64,000 nucleotides of DNA from Fistulifera solaris. Lineage: Eukaryota > Bacillariophyta > Bacillariophyceae > Naviculales > Stauroneidaceae. Positions 36,986 through 50,400 of this stretch are shown here, in pieces. Numbering within the stretch: position 1 is the first letter of the stretch; every line of letters starts with the position of its first letter. The DNA is taken from NCBI GenBank assembly GCA_030295235.1, contig AP026153.1:1-64000 (forward strand). Direction: 5' to 3'. Both the position numbers and the translations under genes were made by a program. The notes under the pieces were generated by a model. That model had not been told where the DNA came from. It searched no databases and saw nothing but the letters and a program-made list of their open reading frames with translations.

Positions 36986-39900
36986 ATGACGCTGGAAACA
37001 AGGTACGTCGATGAATCTAATTAGTCGAGAGAAGGGAGCGGTTCTCACTTTTCATTTGTCTGTAAAGTCTTCGTAATATTCTGGTTCATTTTTATCCATG
37101 GAGTCGATGCTCGTCGAACACCCATTCGAGACTTTTTGAGGAGAATCAGTGGGGAGCCTTCACCTGTCGGTTGGGAAGTACATTCTCATTGACGACTTAC
37201 CGAGAAGCAACCGATATGAAGCTTGTCAACACCAAGACCTCACCATCCGAAGTATGCGTGCTTTGGAGAATTACTACGTCAGGTGTTCGCATCCCTGTGG
37301 GACGTTCCTACGATGGAAACAATTGGGAAGCGCATAGTGGACCGTATGCGACACAGAAATTCACCTGCAGTGGCACGACTTGCACCACCAATCTCCCGGC
37401 CAAATCAGACACGGAACGTTACGAGTTGGTGTCCTACCAGCGACGAGCACTCACGAAAGACGAAACTGCAGCGCGCTTTTTGGAACAGACCACGTTTGGT
37501 CCTCGCCGTGACGAGATCCGCGCCTTTCCGGATGCTACGACGCAAACTTTTATCCAGTGGATATTGAACCAATCGAATCTGCCGATTACTTCGCACCGCG
37601 CTGAATATCGCAAACGCCTCAATCATCGCTTCCCTGCTAGTGGGAACACGCGCGTTGGTCGTGTCACTCATCCGTGCGAAGCAGGCACCCGCTATCGTCG
37701 GGCGGCGTTCACCGACAAAGATCGTGATGCTATGGTGGAAATAAAGACTTTGTCCTCTACACAGAAAGCCCTTTTGATCAACGGCAACCTACGCACAGTG
37801 ATCAACGCCAATCAGCTCTACGCGAATGCCGTGCAAACAAGCCAGCAACTAACAGACGGAAAGTAAGTATGAATCGATATTGATTCTAATCCAAGATTAT
37901 CGACCATTCGAGCTCACTATGGCGGCTTTCATTCACCAGATATCTCATTTGCGATGTAGTAGAAGCATGGATCGGCGGACAGCTTCCTCTACAACATAAT
38001 GGAGTATGCGGAAATCTGTTTGCCGGAAGTAACGAAATTGGAAATCCTGCCATTGCTTTGGATGCTTCAAGTGCATTGACGGCGACCATTGTGGATCTCA
38101 GCAATAAAGTGAAGGTAGTGGACTCTCAATATCACGATGTCGAGCAATCGCTTCTTGTAACAACCCCGCTGAGTCAATGTACCCAAGTCTCTCAAGAAAG
38201 TCATGTCTTCGGTTTCTACAATGGCAAATACTGGCTTCATGATCCCCGTTTGGTAATCGAAGACAACACGGTGGAGAACCCGAACGCCGAGGTGTGCACT
38301 TCTGCTCCGCCAACTTTCCTAAACGAGGCATCGTGCGTCCTTGCTGAAACTACCCCTTGCGTTACCACAATCGATCTTTCGGAATTACCTACGACAGTTG
38401 ACTTGACAATGTCCACATTGCAACAAGTGTACGAGGAAACTGGTAAACTGATGTATGCCGTCTCTGGGCTGCGAGGACCGTGGGAGCCTCCCTGTAAAGC
38501 AGAAACATTTTCTCGTTGGGTTGTCGTCGCGGAAGATTGTACGGACACCACAATCAAAGACGCCACTCGCTCTTTCCTCCAAAGCCTGATGACACGTGCG
38601 AAAGAGAAGCAAAGCAATCCGAACATCCTGGACATCTTTGTGCCATTTGCCGGGTGCGACGCCACTGACGTGAGCAAATCTGGCTATAAGATTTCCGCCA
38701 ACGGAAAATGTTATAGGAACGTCCATCCAAATCACTGGCAGGTGTTTGATTTCACCAGGTGGGCCGATGAGCATCCAGGCGGGGCAACCGCAATCAGGCA
38801 ATTTGCTTTGAGCGGAACATTCATGCTAAACTTCCCGGATTGGCACACCATGGATCGTTGGACCACAAACATGAAGCAGTTTACAAACATCGGACGTTTT
38901 GGCGACACCGTAACAAACCATCCTGCTTTCAAAGTACCGCAATCTGCACCGATTGAAGGCGGGCTTGCGTTGGTATGTGGCAGCCCTTTCGAGGTTGCCA
39001 ACAATGCATCGCTAGCCGGTTCTTTGCTCGAGGGCGCATTCGACGTTATCACGACCGACAACCACACAACTCCAGAATCGACATTGATGGAGCAGAACCT
39101 GATGATCTGGATGGATGTTGCGTTGTCGAGCAAGGATCAGTTGAGACAGCGTATTGCGTGGGCACTGAGTCAAATCCTCGTTATATCCCCATCTAGCATT
39201 GAAGCTTGGTACACAAACGAGCTTTTCCTCACGTACTATGACATCTTTGTAAGGCACGCCTTTGGAAACTACCGTGATATCCTCAAAGAAGTCTCCTATT
39301 CTCCAGCAATGGCAGAAATGTTGAGCTATTTGTGGTCAGCCAGGTACGTTAGTGTTCGGGTTTTGCTCCATTAGGGTTCGAGTTTTCACAAAAAACTATG
39401 GACGTCATATCTCACCAATGCTTGCAATCCACTTTCTAGCACCAATATCATCTTTCAGTGGACGCAATTATTGCAATTTCCCGATGAAAACTTCGCCCGC
39501 GAAGTGCTCCAGCTTTTAGCGTTGGAGTTAACCAACTTAATCAAGATGGGACGCCTTTGTTAGATCAGAACAATCTCCCCATGCTTACCTACACGAACGA
39601 TGACATCATGGAGTATGCCAGAATGTGGACCGGATTCAAGCAACAGCCTCGTCGAAACAACGTTGAGGAGTTTCCCTCGCCCTGGACTGGAAGTCTTGTC
39701 GATCCTTTAATGATTGACATCGAACTCCGTGACAGCCTTCCGAAGGTGAGTTGATTGTCGTGCGACCTATATCCCCAGATTAAGCATATGTCCTCACATA
39801 GCATTCGATCTGTAGATGGGTCTGAACCGTGCTTATGTTGGTGACGGTTACCCTCTGTGTGTAGACTTGCCAAGCCAGCACTTTCTCAAGCGTGGGGCAA

Positions 39901-42900
39901 CCTACAAATTGCTGGGTCCCAAACCAAAACCTCGACTTTTATCCGATCCCGAAAGCTGGACTGACTCCGCGACGGCGAAGCGGATCTCTTTGGACCAAAG
40001 TTCAAATTTATACAAGGCTTTATGCAAACTGTCGGGTGGGGTGTGTTCATACCCTGCGGTGGTCGTCTTGCAGTCTAACATTGCTTGCACGGGAGTCGAG
40101 TGCGACATCGACGAGCCCCGCATCGTGAAAGTAGGCGGCATGTATTACGAGTATTCACGCTTTCCCTGTGTTGAACAATCGTTTTACAGCAATCCGACAA
40201 TGATGACCAACCAATGGGGATGGTCCTACTGCGCCGATCGACGTGAAGCAGTAGGTTCTCTTGTATGTTGCCCCAATGACTATGGTGACGCCGACATCAG
40301 GTTTGTGAAGTTCGACGGAGAGAAGTTAAAATTCGATCGGGCTGCCGCACGATGCGCGGCGAATGGCATGAAGCTGTGTGACAGTCCATGGTGGGATTGC
40401 AACGACTGCAACGAGCAACTTGGGTATTGGACAAGTCACTCCTGTAGCTTGGCTGTTAAAATACACCGCGACGGAAAAGTTGGGATTGTGCACGACGTCG
40501 CTGACAAGGAGAAAATTTACAGAAGCATTCACTATAATGTCGACAAGGAAACCAAGACTTCATTCCGGGTGGATTGGCAAGGACCACTAGATTCATTCTT
40601 GAGTTCGTACAACACTCAATGTGCTTCGTTAGGCTGCAAGATCGATCCATTGGAAAATCTATGCATTTGTCCTGTCGCTGCAGTTACAAATAGCGCAGTT
40701 TTCAGCAGCGCTCCGACGGTGAATCAAGTCCTTCGCCAATTGCCGATCGGGTCCTTCGCCCCTGACATCTTGGCAGGGACTTACAGTGCGAGAGATCTCG
40801 GCAATGGCGTTGTGATGCATTCCACGGACGGTTTGTTTTCAGCCAAATCCATTTTCCGAGTAACTGATTCCAATGGGGTAACACATTTTCGAAAAAACGT
40901 GAAGTCGACCGTGACAGTGGGTTCAGGAGGGCTTTCGTTCCGTAACCCGCCCCATTTCATCTCTCTTGCGTTCCCTGAGCTCCGTGACGCCGTATATGAA
41001 ACTGATGCCGGTCTTGATCACTATTTCGTAAGTCCAACGAACTCTCCATTGAAAGCTCGATCGTTGTGTCGACAATTTCTGACAACACCCACTCTCTTTC
41101 TTTTAGTATCATCCCAACGTGGCGCCTTTCTTGGCCTCGCGAATGCTGCAACGATTTGGTCAATCTAACCCATCTCCCCGAATGATTGCCACGGCTGCAA
41201 ATGCGTTTCGAACAGGCGTTTACTCTGTGGGAGGAATAAACCTCGGAAGCAAAAAAATACGGCGATATGTTTGCTATGATGGCTGCCATCCTACTTGATC
41301 GCGAGTCTCGAGCTCCTATCCTTGATGCTGATCCAGTTTTCGGGTCGCTTCAAGAACCGTTCCTCCGCTATGTTCGCACAATGAGGTCGCTCGAATTCAC
41401 ACCGTCTCCCGATTCTCCCTTCGTTCGCTTCCAAGCGTATCTTCCTAATGAACTCGGTCAGCAACCGCACTCGCAACCGAATGTATTTTCTTACTTCAAA
41501 CCGGAATTCACTCCCGCCGGACCTGTTGGAAACGCCGGTCTTTATTGCCCAGAGTGCCAGCTTGCCGACGGACCGAAGGCGATGACATTGATGAACGCGT
41601 TGAACAGTCTTCTCAAATACGGACTGAGCCCAGATTACGGTGGGTTCGGATACGGAAGAGACCTTGAACCGGTCAAAGGCGATTACTCGAATTCATTTGG
41701 ACACTTGGCTTTGCAGCTGAGCGATTCGATGACTGCAAGCCAAGTGGTCGATGAGCTTGCCTTGCTACTGACAGCTGGTAGATTGAGTGCCCAAAAGCGG
41801 ACCATGATGGTGAACGTGTTCAACTCGCTCGTCTCAAGGGCACAAGGCATCATTACAGTCGAGCAAATGATGCTCACGACACCCGAGTTTCATACAAATG
41901 GCTTATCACAGAACGGCGGTGGCGCTGTCCCTCCCCCTCCTACTCCTTCGCTGAACACCCGACCCTACAAAGCAGTCATTTATGTGATGCTTTCTGGCGG
42001 TCTGGACTCCTTCAACATGTTCGTTCCCCAGACTTGTACCGGCAAGAATACTGACGGTGTAACCGTCAACCAACAGTACATGACGGAGCGCGGAGAGTTA
42101 GCAATTCCACTGGGCGAACGTTCCTTGCAAATCACTGCTACCGGTCAGCCATGTTCGACCTTTGCTATTCACAAGGATCTTCCGCTCTTCCGAACTCTCT
42201 ACAATGCCGGCGATTTGACGTTCTTTGCCAACACGGGAGTTCTGAACGAAGTGAGCGGCATCGATAAAGTAAATTACATGGTAAAGACGCGTGTACAACT
42301 CTTCGCGCACAACTGGATGCAACAGGAATCAAAAACAATGGATCCCAAAGCGGCGAAATACGGCACTGGTGTCCTGGGTCGACTGGGCTCCGCGTTAAAA
42401 GACAAAGGATTCACACCAGGATCTGTTTCGTTCGATCGCGAATCGATTTCCAACGAACCGGAACGTTCCAAAACACCCCGGCCGATTGTTGTGAGTCCTT
42501 ACGGTGTCAGCGAATTCGACATTAAGCCGCGGGAAGAGAAATTCGACTTGACGTCGTACGCCAAGCAGCTGAATGGCAAGCCGAGCGCGGGTGACTCCTT
42601 GTTTGGTCAGACATGGTCGTCCCGATTCATAGACGGTATGAACGAGGCCCAATTTTTCCAGGATAAGATCGAACAGGCTCCGTTGGGCGGTCATTGGGGC
42701 TGGGATATGGGGCACATCGGATATCAATTCCGCATGCTCTCCAAACTCGTGAAAAGTCGCGGTGTGAGAGGAGTCGATCGCGATGTATTCTATACCGAGT
42801 TCGGCGGCTGGGATCATCACGACAATCAAGTGTATGGCTTGCAAAGCGGCTTCCAGGAATTGAATAAATCTCTAAACTTGCTCATCACAGAACTCAAGCT

Positions 42901-43339
42901 CCAAAATGTCTGGAACGACGTGACGATTGTTCTTGCCTCCGAATTCGGGCGCACCCTAACACCTAACTCCGGCGGTGGTTCCGATCACGGTTGGGGAGGG
43001 CATTATGCGATAATGGGAGGTGATGTGAAAGGAGGAAAGGTTCTCGGTCTCTATCCTAATGACTTGACAGAAAAAGGACCGTTGAACGTCGGCCGAGGCC
43101 GCTTCATTCCGACAACAAGCTGGGACGCTGTATGGAACGGCATTGCGCAGTGGATGGGCGTCACCACGGAAGCAGAACTTGATTATTGCTTGCCGAATCG
43201 AAAGGCAACGTCCGGAGTGAATGGATTTACAAATCTCTTTTCACGAAGCGATCTCTTCCAATCTGTTGCTCGAAACAGGCGCTTGCGTGAGCGAAAAACT
43301 GCTGATGAGGAATCGGAGGAGTTACAAACCGAGAGTTAA
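36986..43339 (+). CDS. Gene C: secreted DUF1800 / cytochrome b5-like / DUF1501 fusion
   Basis: About 1,990 residues. Exons 36986-37002 (start exon, by homology with gene D), 37068-37862, 37940-39343, 39440-39745, 39816-41027 and 41107-43339. The first intron splits the signal peptide, whose hydrophobic part (VFVIFWFIFIHGVDA) starts exon 2. Domains: AARFLEQTTFGP; b5-like insert with HPGG (His codon 38772-38774) and partner His at 38844-38846; DUF1800 NFAREVLQL; a Cys-rich insert with WWDCNDCNEQLGYWT; HPNVAPFLASRMLQRFG; DUF1501 with VIYVMLSGGLDSFN and GGGSDHGWGGH. Length differences from paralogues occur in homopolymers at 37133-37137 (one short), 39514-39517 (one short) and 41251-41257 (one long); exon 1 is also out of phase by one. 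The DUF1501 part (41267-43339) is uninterrupted. Confidence 0.9.
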
Positions 43340-44262
43340 GGTAAACAAGTTGTAACAATAGTAAAACATAGATATCGTTCAGCTCCATTTTTTATTGTCT
43401 TTCATTTTATGTGCGATGTTTGCGTGTTGTGCTATTCATTCTTTTGCGCAAAACAAAATGCGTCGCGACGTCAAGACCGAGACAAAATCAGTCATGTATA
43501 AAGTTTATTGACATTTCTTACTCGAACAAGAAGGATCCGCGCGGATCTTCGACGCAAATAACTGAGAAGCGCTTTATGACCAGTAGAACGGCTTTAGTCG
43601 AGGGTTTTAAAATTCTCACAACTCAAAACTATGGCTGCTACAGACTGATTGGTGGTTCACATTCATGACTAAACAGCCAGTCTTGGTAACAAAAATGATA
43701 CAGAAAAAGCGATAGTACCGTTTAGCTAAAAGGTAGCGATCATTAAGGGCACTTGTTGGAACATGAGTTGCCCATTTATCCTACTTCAAAGTAAAATAGA
43801 GGAAGAGCGCTGTCAATAGCGTCGCCTAGACAATGATAAAAGGCGAAACAAAGCCAATGCGGTGATCAACTTGACACGACTGGATTTAGTCATGAATCCG
43901 ATTTTGGTTTTTTGGTCGTTTCTTCTGCCAGAAACTCTCTTGTTTACATCACAAAAAAATTATGAATAGAAACATGACAGCTTTGACTTGGTTGTTGCAA
44001 TGGATTAACAGTGTACCAGTCTTTCGATTTAAAAAAAATATTATTCTAGGTCTAGTCTACGTCGACTCCAAGAAAACCAAGCAATGTGAACCCTAACCTT
44101 CATAGTACCGTGTGTTGCGTGTTTTTGTTGCGTCTTTTTCGTGGCGGTGCGAGAAAAGCATTTTTATTTATTGAACGTTCATAGAATCAACTGCAAACAT
44201 TCATTCGTCTTTGTACCCAAACCATCTCTGCATTACTTCCCTTCCTTCGCTAAGTTCAAAGG
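43340..44262. other. Intergenic, gene C 3' side to LRR-like copy 1
   Basis: AT-rich 3' flank with only short frames (longest 85 codons at 43411-43668). No gene recognised. Confidence 0.5.
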
Positions 44263-45805
44263 ATGTCAGGCAGGAAGAAACCGAATGATCCTCTACTGGA
44301 AGTGATTCCGCATTCCCTTCTCAAACCGGAGCACGTCGTACGCTGGAAACGAGCGGGCATCAAGCCTACGCACAAATTCCTTCGAGAGCCTTCTAGTTAG
44401 AAGGATTTCAACAAGTATAAAGGTTTGGGTGTCTTACATGAAAATGGCACTTTCATGTGTTGTTCGCCGCTTCGCGTGCGCGAGGTACCTCCCGTCGGTC
44501 ATCGCCGCGTGTACTTCATCTACTGCGATAGCGGGATTTCTCGTTCCTTCTCCTTTACCAGTCCAAACGACAAAACACTGGCTCAAACGGTGACTTATTT
44601 TATGAAATGGGGTGAAATGGATTTTCCAAAAATAAACGAATTCGAAATTTCGGCACCGCGCGGCACCTTTGATTTCCGGGCCGCTGGATCTCCATGTCTA
44701 GCGCGACTGCTTCAATTGTCTTTACCACGAAAACTAAAATTGATCAATCTGCAGCTGAGTGTAGAGCAATCTATCATTCTAGCAACACGGCCTTATCCGA
44801 TAAAGTTGGCACTTTCAGGTGGAAGGTTCGAAGATGATGGCAGCGCCTTTACGAAATGCGTCAAGAAGAGGAAAGCGTCTTTCGGTTCTTTCGTAGTTTT
44901 CAAGAAAATGCCAGTATTGAGTAAGCGCAGCATGTGTCGACTTCTTCAAGCTGAGTGTATCGATGTTTTTAAGATTTATGACCTGAGCGGCACTATTGCG
45001 CCCCTTTTCTCGGGTGCAAAATCAGTGATATATTCAGGATCAATCGCTGATCTTGACACGGATCTTGAGCAGTTCAACATTGCGACTCGAAATTTATCTC
45101 TCACGTTGGATGCGCGGCCCCGACGGACCTTTCCGGTGATTCCTGTCCCACGGACCTTTTCCGGCGGAGCCTGTGATTGCTTTTCTCCGTCGGTTGGCTC
45201 AATACTGCCATCTTATCGAGCTGAAAATCAAGTTTTGCTCATTTTGTAACTTAGACATTCCCGATGCTATTACTCGCGAGTTGTTCGGTACCGTACTCGC
45301 GAATGTCGACTCTACAGATTCTTGATTTGGCGGGTTGGTTCTGCTATATACAATTGATGAAAGAGCAGTTTACGGAACTTTTTGAATGTGTGAAAGTGCA
45401 CAAATCACTTCGAACGCTGAGAATCAATGTTCACGATAAAGAGGGAACATTTGGACCTTCCTTCATTTATCTTCGCAGACTTTTATCTTGCAACCGAAAA
45501 CTGGTTGTAACATGTGGGAATGGCAAAGTTTATACTGATAAAAAGGTACCATCAAGGCACTTTACTCGCTCAACCGTTTTTATGCGGGCTTGGTCGCAAT
45601 GGTAGCTCAATGCCCCATTTGGCGATCGTTGCTGGTAACAACGACCTTGGTAAAAAGCGCTTCCAAAAACTTTCAGCGCACAGCCCTTCTGTTCGAGAAA
45701 CATTCCGATATTTTGCACGAGCTTTTGCAACATGCTGATTTAGATATTGAGGGGCAGGAAAATTACTTTGCTTTATTACCCTCTAGACCACGACGACACA
45801 GCTGA
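44263..45805 (+). pseudogene. LRR-like family protein, decayed copy 1
   Basis: ATG at 44263 starts MSGRKKPNDPLLEVIPHSLL, which matches copy 2 downstream (KESDPLLELNLFSLLKPEHVV). A TAG at 44398-44400 breaks the frame, which continues at 44425-45249. The homologous sequence then switches frame at least twice (45264-45605 and 45590-45805). Recognisable pieces are LQILDLAGW, LRTLRINVHD, FIYLRRLL and VKSASKNFQRTALL, a leucine-rich-repeat-like rhythm also seen in copy 2. Unlike the other genes here it has both a nonsense codon and several frame changes, so real decay is likely. The family resembles LRR-like proteins expanded in diatoms, but I cannot name it. Confidence 0.6.
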
Positions 45806-45901
45806 AGAAGAAGAACGCTAGGGAGCTCGCTTATTCAACTTAGATCGGTTTTTTACTTTGTTTCGATTAGATGTTCTGTGCATGGAAAAGCACAACACTT
45901 G

Positions 45902-46305
45902 CCCAGATTCTCTGTGGACGTGACAATACACCGCCCGCGGATATTTTTGTGCACTTAGAAAAACACAACACGCCCAGATTTTCTCTTCCCGGAAAGGACG
46001 TTAAAACTCTGCCTGTCAGTACAAGTTTCTACGTAGATCCTACGGCCAGGCAGAATTTTAACGTCGTTTCCCGTGAACAGCCGTGAAAATCAAGAAAACC
46101 AATCCTCCAGATTTTCTGTGAATGTGAAAACACAAACCTCCCAGATATTCTGTGGGTGTGAAGATGACCTACTGGCCCAGATTCGTGAAAACAACCCTCA
46201 CTCAGTTTTTCTGTGGACGAAATCACCACATGCCCGGACTTCACAACAACACCCTCCAGATTTTCTGTCCATGTGGGGGTCAACGCTTGCCCAGATTTTC
46301 TAAAC
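45902..46305. repeat. Palindrome minisatellite, array 1 (about 34-36 bp units)
   Basis: At least seven degenerate copies of a unit with core CAGATTTTCTG followed by TG.G..GTGA and an ACA-rich part. Cores start at about 45904, 45975, 46108, 46142, 46178, 46203, 46257 and 46292; typical spacing is 34-36 bp. The core is itself an inverted repeat (CAGA.TTT.TCTG). A foldback (45991-46071) interrupts the array and explains the largest gap. It lies between the two LRR-like copies. Confidence 0.75.
45991..46071. repeat. Foldback (inverted repeat) inside palindrome array 1
   Basis: Left arm 45991-46015 and right arm 46047-46071 are complementary at 23 of 25 positions (arm core CGTTAAAA.TCTGCCTG), with a 31-base loop. 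It would form a stable hairpin and may be a small foldback element inserted into the minisatellite. Confidence 0.75.
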
Positions 46306-46435
46306 GCGATTGCGTCGCGTTTTATTCGCATCCGCGTAACAAAAGCATTTTCATTGCATTGCAGTTCGTCATTTTGTCTGTGTTTCCATTTATTGCTGTT
46401 CACTTCTAAGTCTTTACTTCCCTGTTTATATTAAG

Positions 46436-47949
46436 ATGCAAAGTACAAATAAGGAATCTGATCCTCTACTGGAACTAAATCTATTTTCCCTTCTCAAGCC
46501 GGAGCACGTAGTACGAAGCGGGCGTAAAACCTACCTACAAATTGCTTCGAAAGCCTATCAATCTGCAAGAGTTCGAGAATTATAAGGACTGTTTGACTAT
46601 GTTACATGACAATGGCACTCTTATATGTCTTTTGCCGGAAGGAATAATTGATTGCCCTGTTTGGAAGGATCGCGATGTGTGCGTGTCGTTCGACGAGGAT
46701 GGTCTTTCGTTGCTCCTTGCTGGTGAAAATGACGAGGCACTGACTGAAACGGTAGCGTATATCATGGATTTGGAAGAAGACTTTCCAGAGGAAAGATGTT
46801 TTGAAGTATTCGTATCCGGCGACGAGCCCCTCGATTTCCGCTCGACTGGATCCCAGTGTTTCATCCGGCTGTTTGAGATCGCTCCATCACGCAGAGTGAT
46901 TTTTGAGCAATGTGTTGCTAAGTGTAGAGCAGTCGATCACTTTAGCCACAAGAGATCATCCTGTGGCGCTGGAATTTGTTCGCGGTATGTTTGAGGGATG
47001 GGGGCGCCGCTTTTTGGATGCACTCCAAAACCGGCAAGAACCCTTCGGTTCGTTAATGTTTTCCCTGAAGAAGCCAATCAATGAAGTCAACATGCAACGA
47101 CTTCCTTAACTTGAAAGTATAAATCATTTTCAGACCTATCACTTGAAAGATGATAAACTACTTCCGCTTTCTTCCAGAGCAAAGTCGGTGACTTTTGAAG
47201 GGGTGTTCGAGGATCTTGAAAGTGAATTTGGATCTTTGAATATTCTTACTCGCGAGCTAGCTTTCGAGTTCGATGTACAACAACGTATCTTTCCATCTGA
47301 ACGTGTCATCGCCCTATGTCGAAGACTGGCCCATCTGGGACATTTGAAAGCGCTGAAAATCGCGTTTCTCTCGTTCAACCAGGGTGTCGACATGCCTGAT
47401 GTTGTTGCTCGCGAGTTCTTCCATACAGTACTTGCTAATCTCGACTTGCAGGTGCTTGATTTGACGACTGGCCCCTTTCATACACATTGGATGATTCGAC
47501 AGATTGAAGAGCTTTTCGACTGTCTCAAGAAGCACCGAGCACTTCAAACGCTGAAAATTACTGCTTACGATGAAGAAACTTCGTTTGGACTTTCTTTCAT
47601 CTATCTTCGCAATCTTTTATCGAGCAACCGGAATTTAGTGGTAACAAATGAGAATGGTAATGTTTATGCTGATGAGGAAGGCATTGTGGAAGAGCTTTAC
47701 TCGCTCAACTGTTTCTATCAGGGATCGGCTGAAATCGTGGCTTTTTCGTCCTCGTGTCGAGCGTCGCTGGTAGCAACGACCTTGGTAAAAAGCGCTTCCA
47801 AAGACTTTCAGCGCACAGCTCTTATGTTAGAGAATCATTCCGACATTTTGCACGAGCTCATGCAATATGCTGATATAGATGCCGAGGGCCAGGAAACCTA
47901 CTTCGCTTCATCACCTTCTAGACCCGACCGGAAACGAAGACGCGGCTGA
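46436..47949 (+). pseudogene. LRR-like family protein, decayed copy 2
   Basis: ATG at 46436 (MQSTNKESDPLLEL...) runs about 40 codons before the frame breaks. Homology continues in frames 46542-46994, 46903-47109 and 47143-47949. The last block is the best preserved (about 268 codons), with LKALKIAFLSF, LQVLDLTTG, LQTLKITAYDE, FIYLRNLLSSNRNL and SASKDFQRTALMLENHSDILHEL, and a basic C-terminus RKRRRG. Several frame changes and one stop separate the blocks, so the copy is probably non-functional unless spliced unusually. Tandem paralogue of 44263-45805. Domain type is inferred from the Leu spacing only. Confidence 0.6.
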
Positions 47950-49317
47950 AGATGAAGAACGCTGGAGCGCTCGCTTTTGTAATTTGAATCCACGGGTTTT
48001 GTTTGTTTTCATTTGTAACCTAACAAATCTCATTATGCACTTATACCATAACTTTTACTCTAGTTACAACAAAAGATCATACGTTCTTTTGGAACTTGTA
48101 AGTACGGAGATATTGCCAGTAAAAGTACGTCACTATTTGCAAGCCCTAGAGCCCCTCAGAGCATCTGATCCTATGATCGCTATTTCATCGACTCTATAGC
48201 CGAGATAAATTGGGTAAGACGACTCCCTTTTCAACAAGCTACGTAGTACGAAGTAGCTGTAGCATCATCGTTTTGGGCCAACGTAGAAAAGGCACGGCGA
48301 AGAGCATCCGCCTTCTGTATTTGCATTGCTAAAACGAGATATTCTTGCCTTGTTCTTGCCATAAAGTTTAGGTACGTCAGTTCGTTTGCTGATATTGCGA
48401 GCTTGCCAGTTCCTCTCTATCTCTGGTTAAAAGAGATGTTGGCATCAAATTGTAATAGCACAACTAAGGCTCCCATTCCTCGAACGGCTCAGAGGAACGG
48501 AGATCGTTCAGATGAATGTAGCTTTCATTTCTCTAATGCGGCTCGTACATATTTTACCAGTGACACCGCCTGTAACCTCAAATGCCTTCGAACTCTTTCA
48601 TTTCAGCGAATTGAGCAAAGAGAGGCAACACTCCCGTTTTTTATAAACCTTCTGTTCTGAGCAAGGAGGTGCAGCTCCCACTTCAAACAAGCTGCAAACG
48701 CAACCGCAACAACCAACAACACTCTTCTTTCCTTCCGTCTTTTTCCCTTTCACAAAAACCGCGCAATCATCACAGATCACATCTATTATAAAGCGGTACT
48801 CAATCAGTTAGACGGTGACTATCTCTACGACATCAGAGAACGTCATAGTCACTTCCTGTTGTCCGATTTAGACCGGCATCTTGTCCGTTGAGAAGAAGCA
48901 TCTTTTCCGTTATCATTCACGTAAACTTGCACATACATAGTGTTGTACATTATTGTCCGATGCTCTCACGACAAAACCTGACTCGTGTACTTATTATATA
49001 ATACTTCTTGTACCGGGAAGAAAATTTGAAAAATTTTTGTCCACCTGTTGTCCGTTCCAGGTCACTTGTGACATGCACTATACCGCTTAATGTACGTATT
49101 TTGTCTAAGTATTCATATACTTAGACGAAAACCAGCTTCGGTGCTCCTTTTTGTCGTTTCTTCCCTCGAAATTCTCCACCTATTTTTGAGGGGAGGCGGA
49201 GTTCCACTCGCGCTTACATCCAAAACCAGCCACAAACACCCAAAGGATCGTGACAAATCATCATCAACGTTCATCTCTATTCATTATTATTCGTCACTCT
49301 TCAAAATTAGCATAGAA
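47950..49317. other. Intergenic, LRR-like copy 2 to the proline-rich gene
   Basis: About 1.4 kb. A 60-codon minus frame rich in Cys and Lys (48598-48780) has no start context or homologue in the window and is not called. No RNA gene seen. Confidence 0.5.
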
Positions 49318-50400
49318 ATGAAGTTTACAGCAGCATACTTGGGTCTTTGCCTTATCGCTTCGGCGGAGGCTGCGCAATTCACGCAATCGTTTCTCGAATA
49401 TCAAGCGAGTGGAGAGAACCACGGAGGCGCTTTTGAGGAGATGAAAACGACTATGACTGCGTCTTACGGATCACGCCGATTGACCCACACGCTCCCTCCC
49501 TTCATTGTCCCTCGCGAGTGCAACTACAGCGCCATTAATCACACTCCCACGTCGACGAATCCAATTGATCAGTTTGTCTGCCCGGATCGATGCGGAGCAG
49601 GCCGAACCTTACACTTCGCATAGCTTCGACATGCAACGGACCTTACGACGACGCAGGAACTACGTGCAGTGCAGTTATTCAGTGTGGAATCACCGGATGC
49701 ACGAACGGTCTGTCTGTCTGTCCTCCCATTGAAATCGTGGACTTTAACAGCGCTATCGATGAAGCTTGCGATGTTTTGTGTGATGCAGCCCCAGCACCAA
49801 CACCGGTGGCGGCTCCTCTCCCTGTACCGGTGGCTGTACCCGTTCCTACGCCTCAGATGGTACCGGTAGCACCTCCGGCGGCCATCCCATCACCGGTGAG
49901 CGTACCGACACCCCTTAGTTCTCCGGTTTCTATCCCAACACCCGTCCTTCCGACCCCAATTTCGAGTCCGGTGAGCGTCCCTACCCTTCCCACTCCAATT
50001 GGGACACCTGTGTTTGTTCCTTCGCCGGTGAGCCCTCCAGTTTTGGGTCCGATCAGTGGTAAGCGTACCGGAAATGTGGCTGCGGTGAATGCTCGATCCC
50101 CGTGCCCCTCTCGACGCTCTCGTCTCCGGTGCCTCCTGTCGCTGAAGCTCCGGTGGAAGTTGAGACCGTGGAGACGACATCTACCGAAAGTGGCACCGTG
50201 CGAGGCAGCCCCACGAGCACCAAGTCGACGAAATCGAAGAAATCCAAATCGGTAAGTGAAGGTGGCTTATGTTGTTTTTCTTGGTTGTATGAACTGTTTG
50301 AAACTCATCCTCTTGATGTTTTGGTTCTTGACAGTCATCCTATTGTGATGATAGTGCGAATGGCAACAAGAAAAGATGTTTGAAGCGAAAGTCCACCTAA
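49318..50400 (+). CDS. Secreted proline-rich protein with Ser/Lys-rich tail
   Basis: Start 49318 gives signal peptide MKFTAAYLGLCLIASAEA. A Cys-containing region follows (VCPDRCGAG, STCNGPYDDAGTTC, IQCGITGC, ACDVLCDAA). Next comes a roughly 90-residue Pro/Val/Ser linker built of PVSVPTP and PVSIPTP units, then KCGCGEC, a second PVPP stretch and STKSTKSKKSKS. Intron 50252-50334 (GTAAGT...GACAG), then a last exon SSYCDDSANGNKKRCLKRKST. Two single-base deficits split the frame (about 49618 and about 50076, the latter at an AAA run); Pro-rich coding continues smoothly across both. Lys/Ser tails and Pro-rich linkers are typical of diatom wall-associated or extracellular proteins, so a cell-wall location is plausible. 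I do not recognise a named family. Confidence 0.72.

Noticed and set aside
48598-48780. Small Cys/Lys-rich minus-strand peptide
   Set aside because: Sixty codons without signal peptide or family resemblance to the CR proteins; insufficient support.
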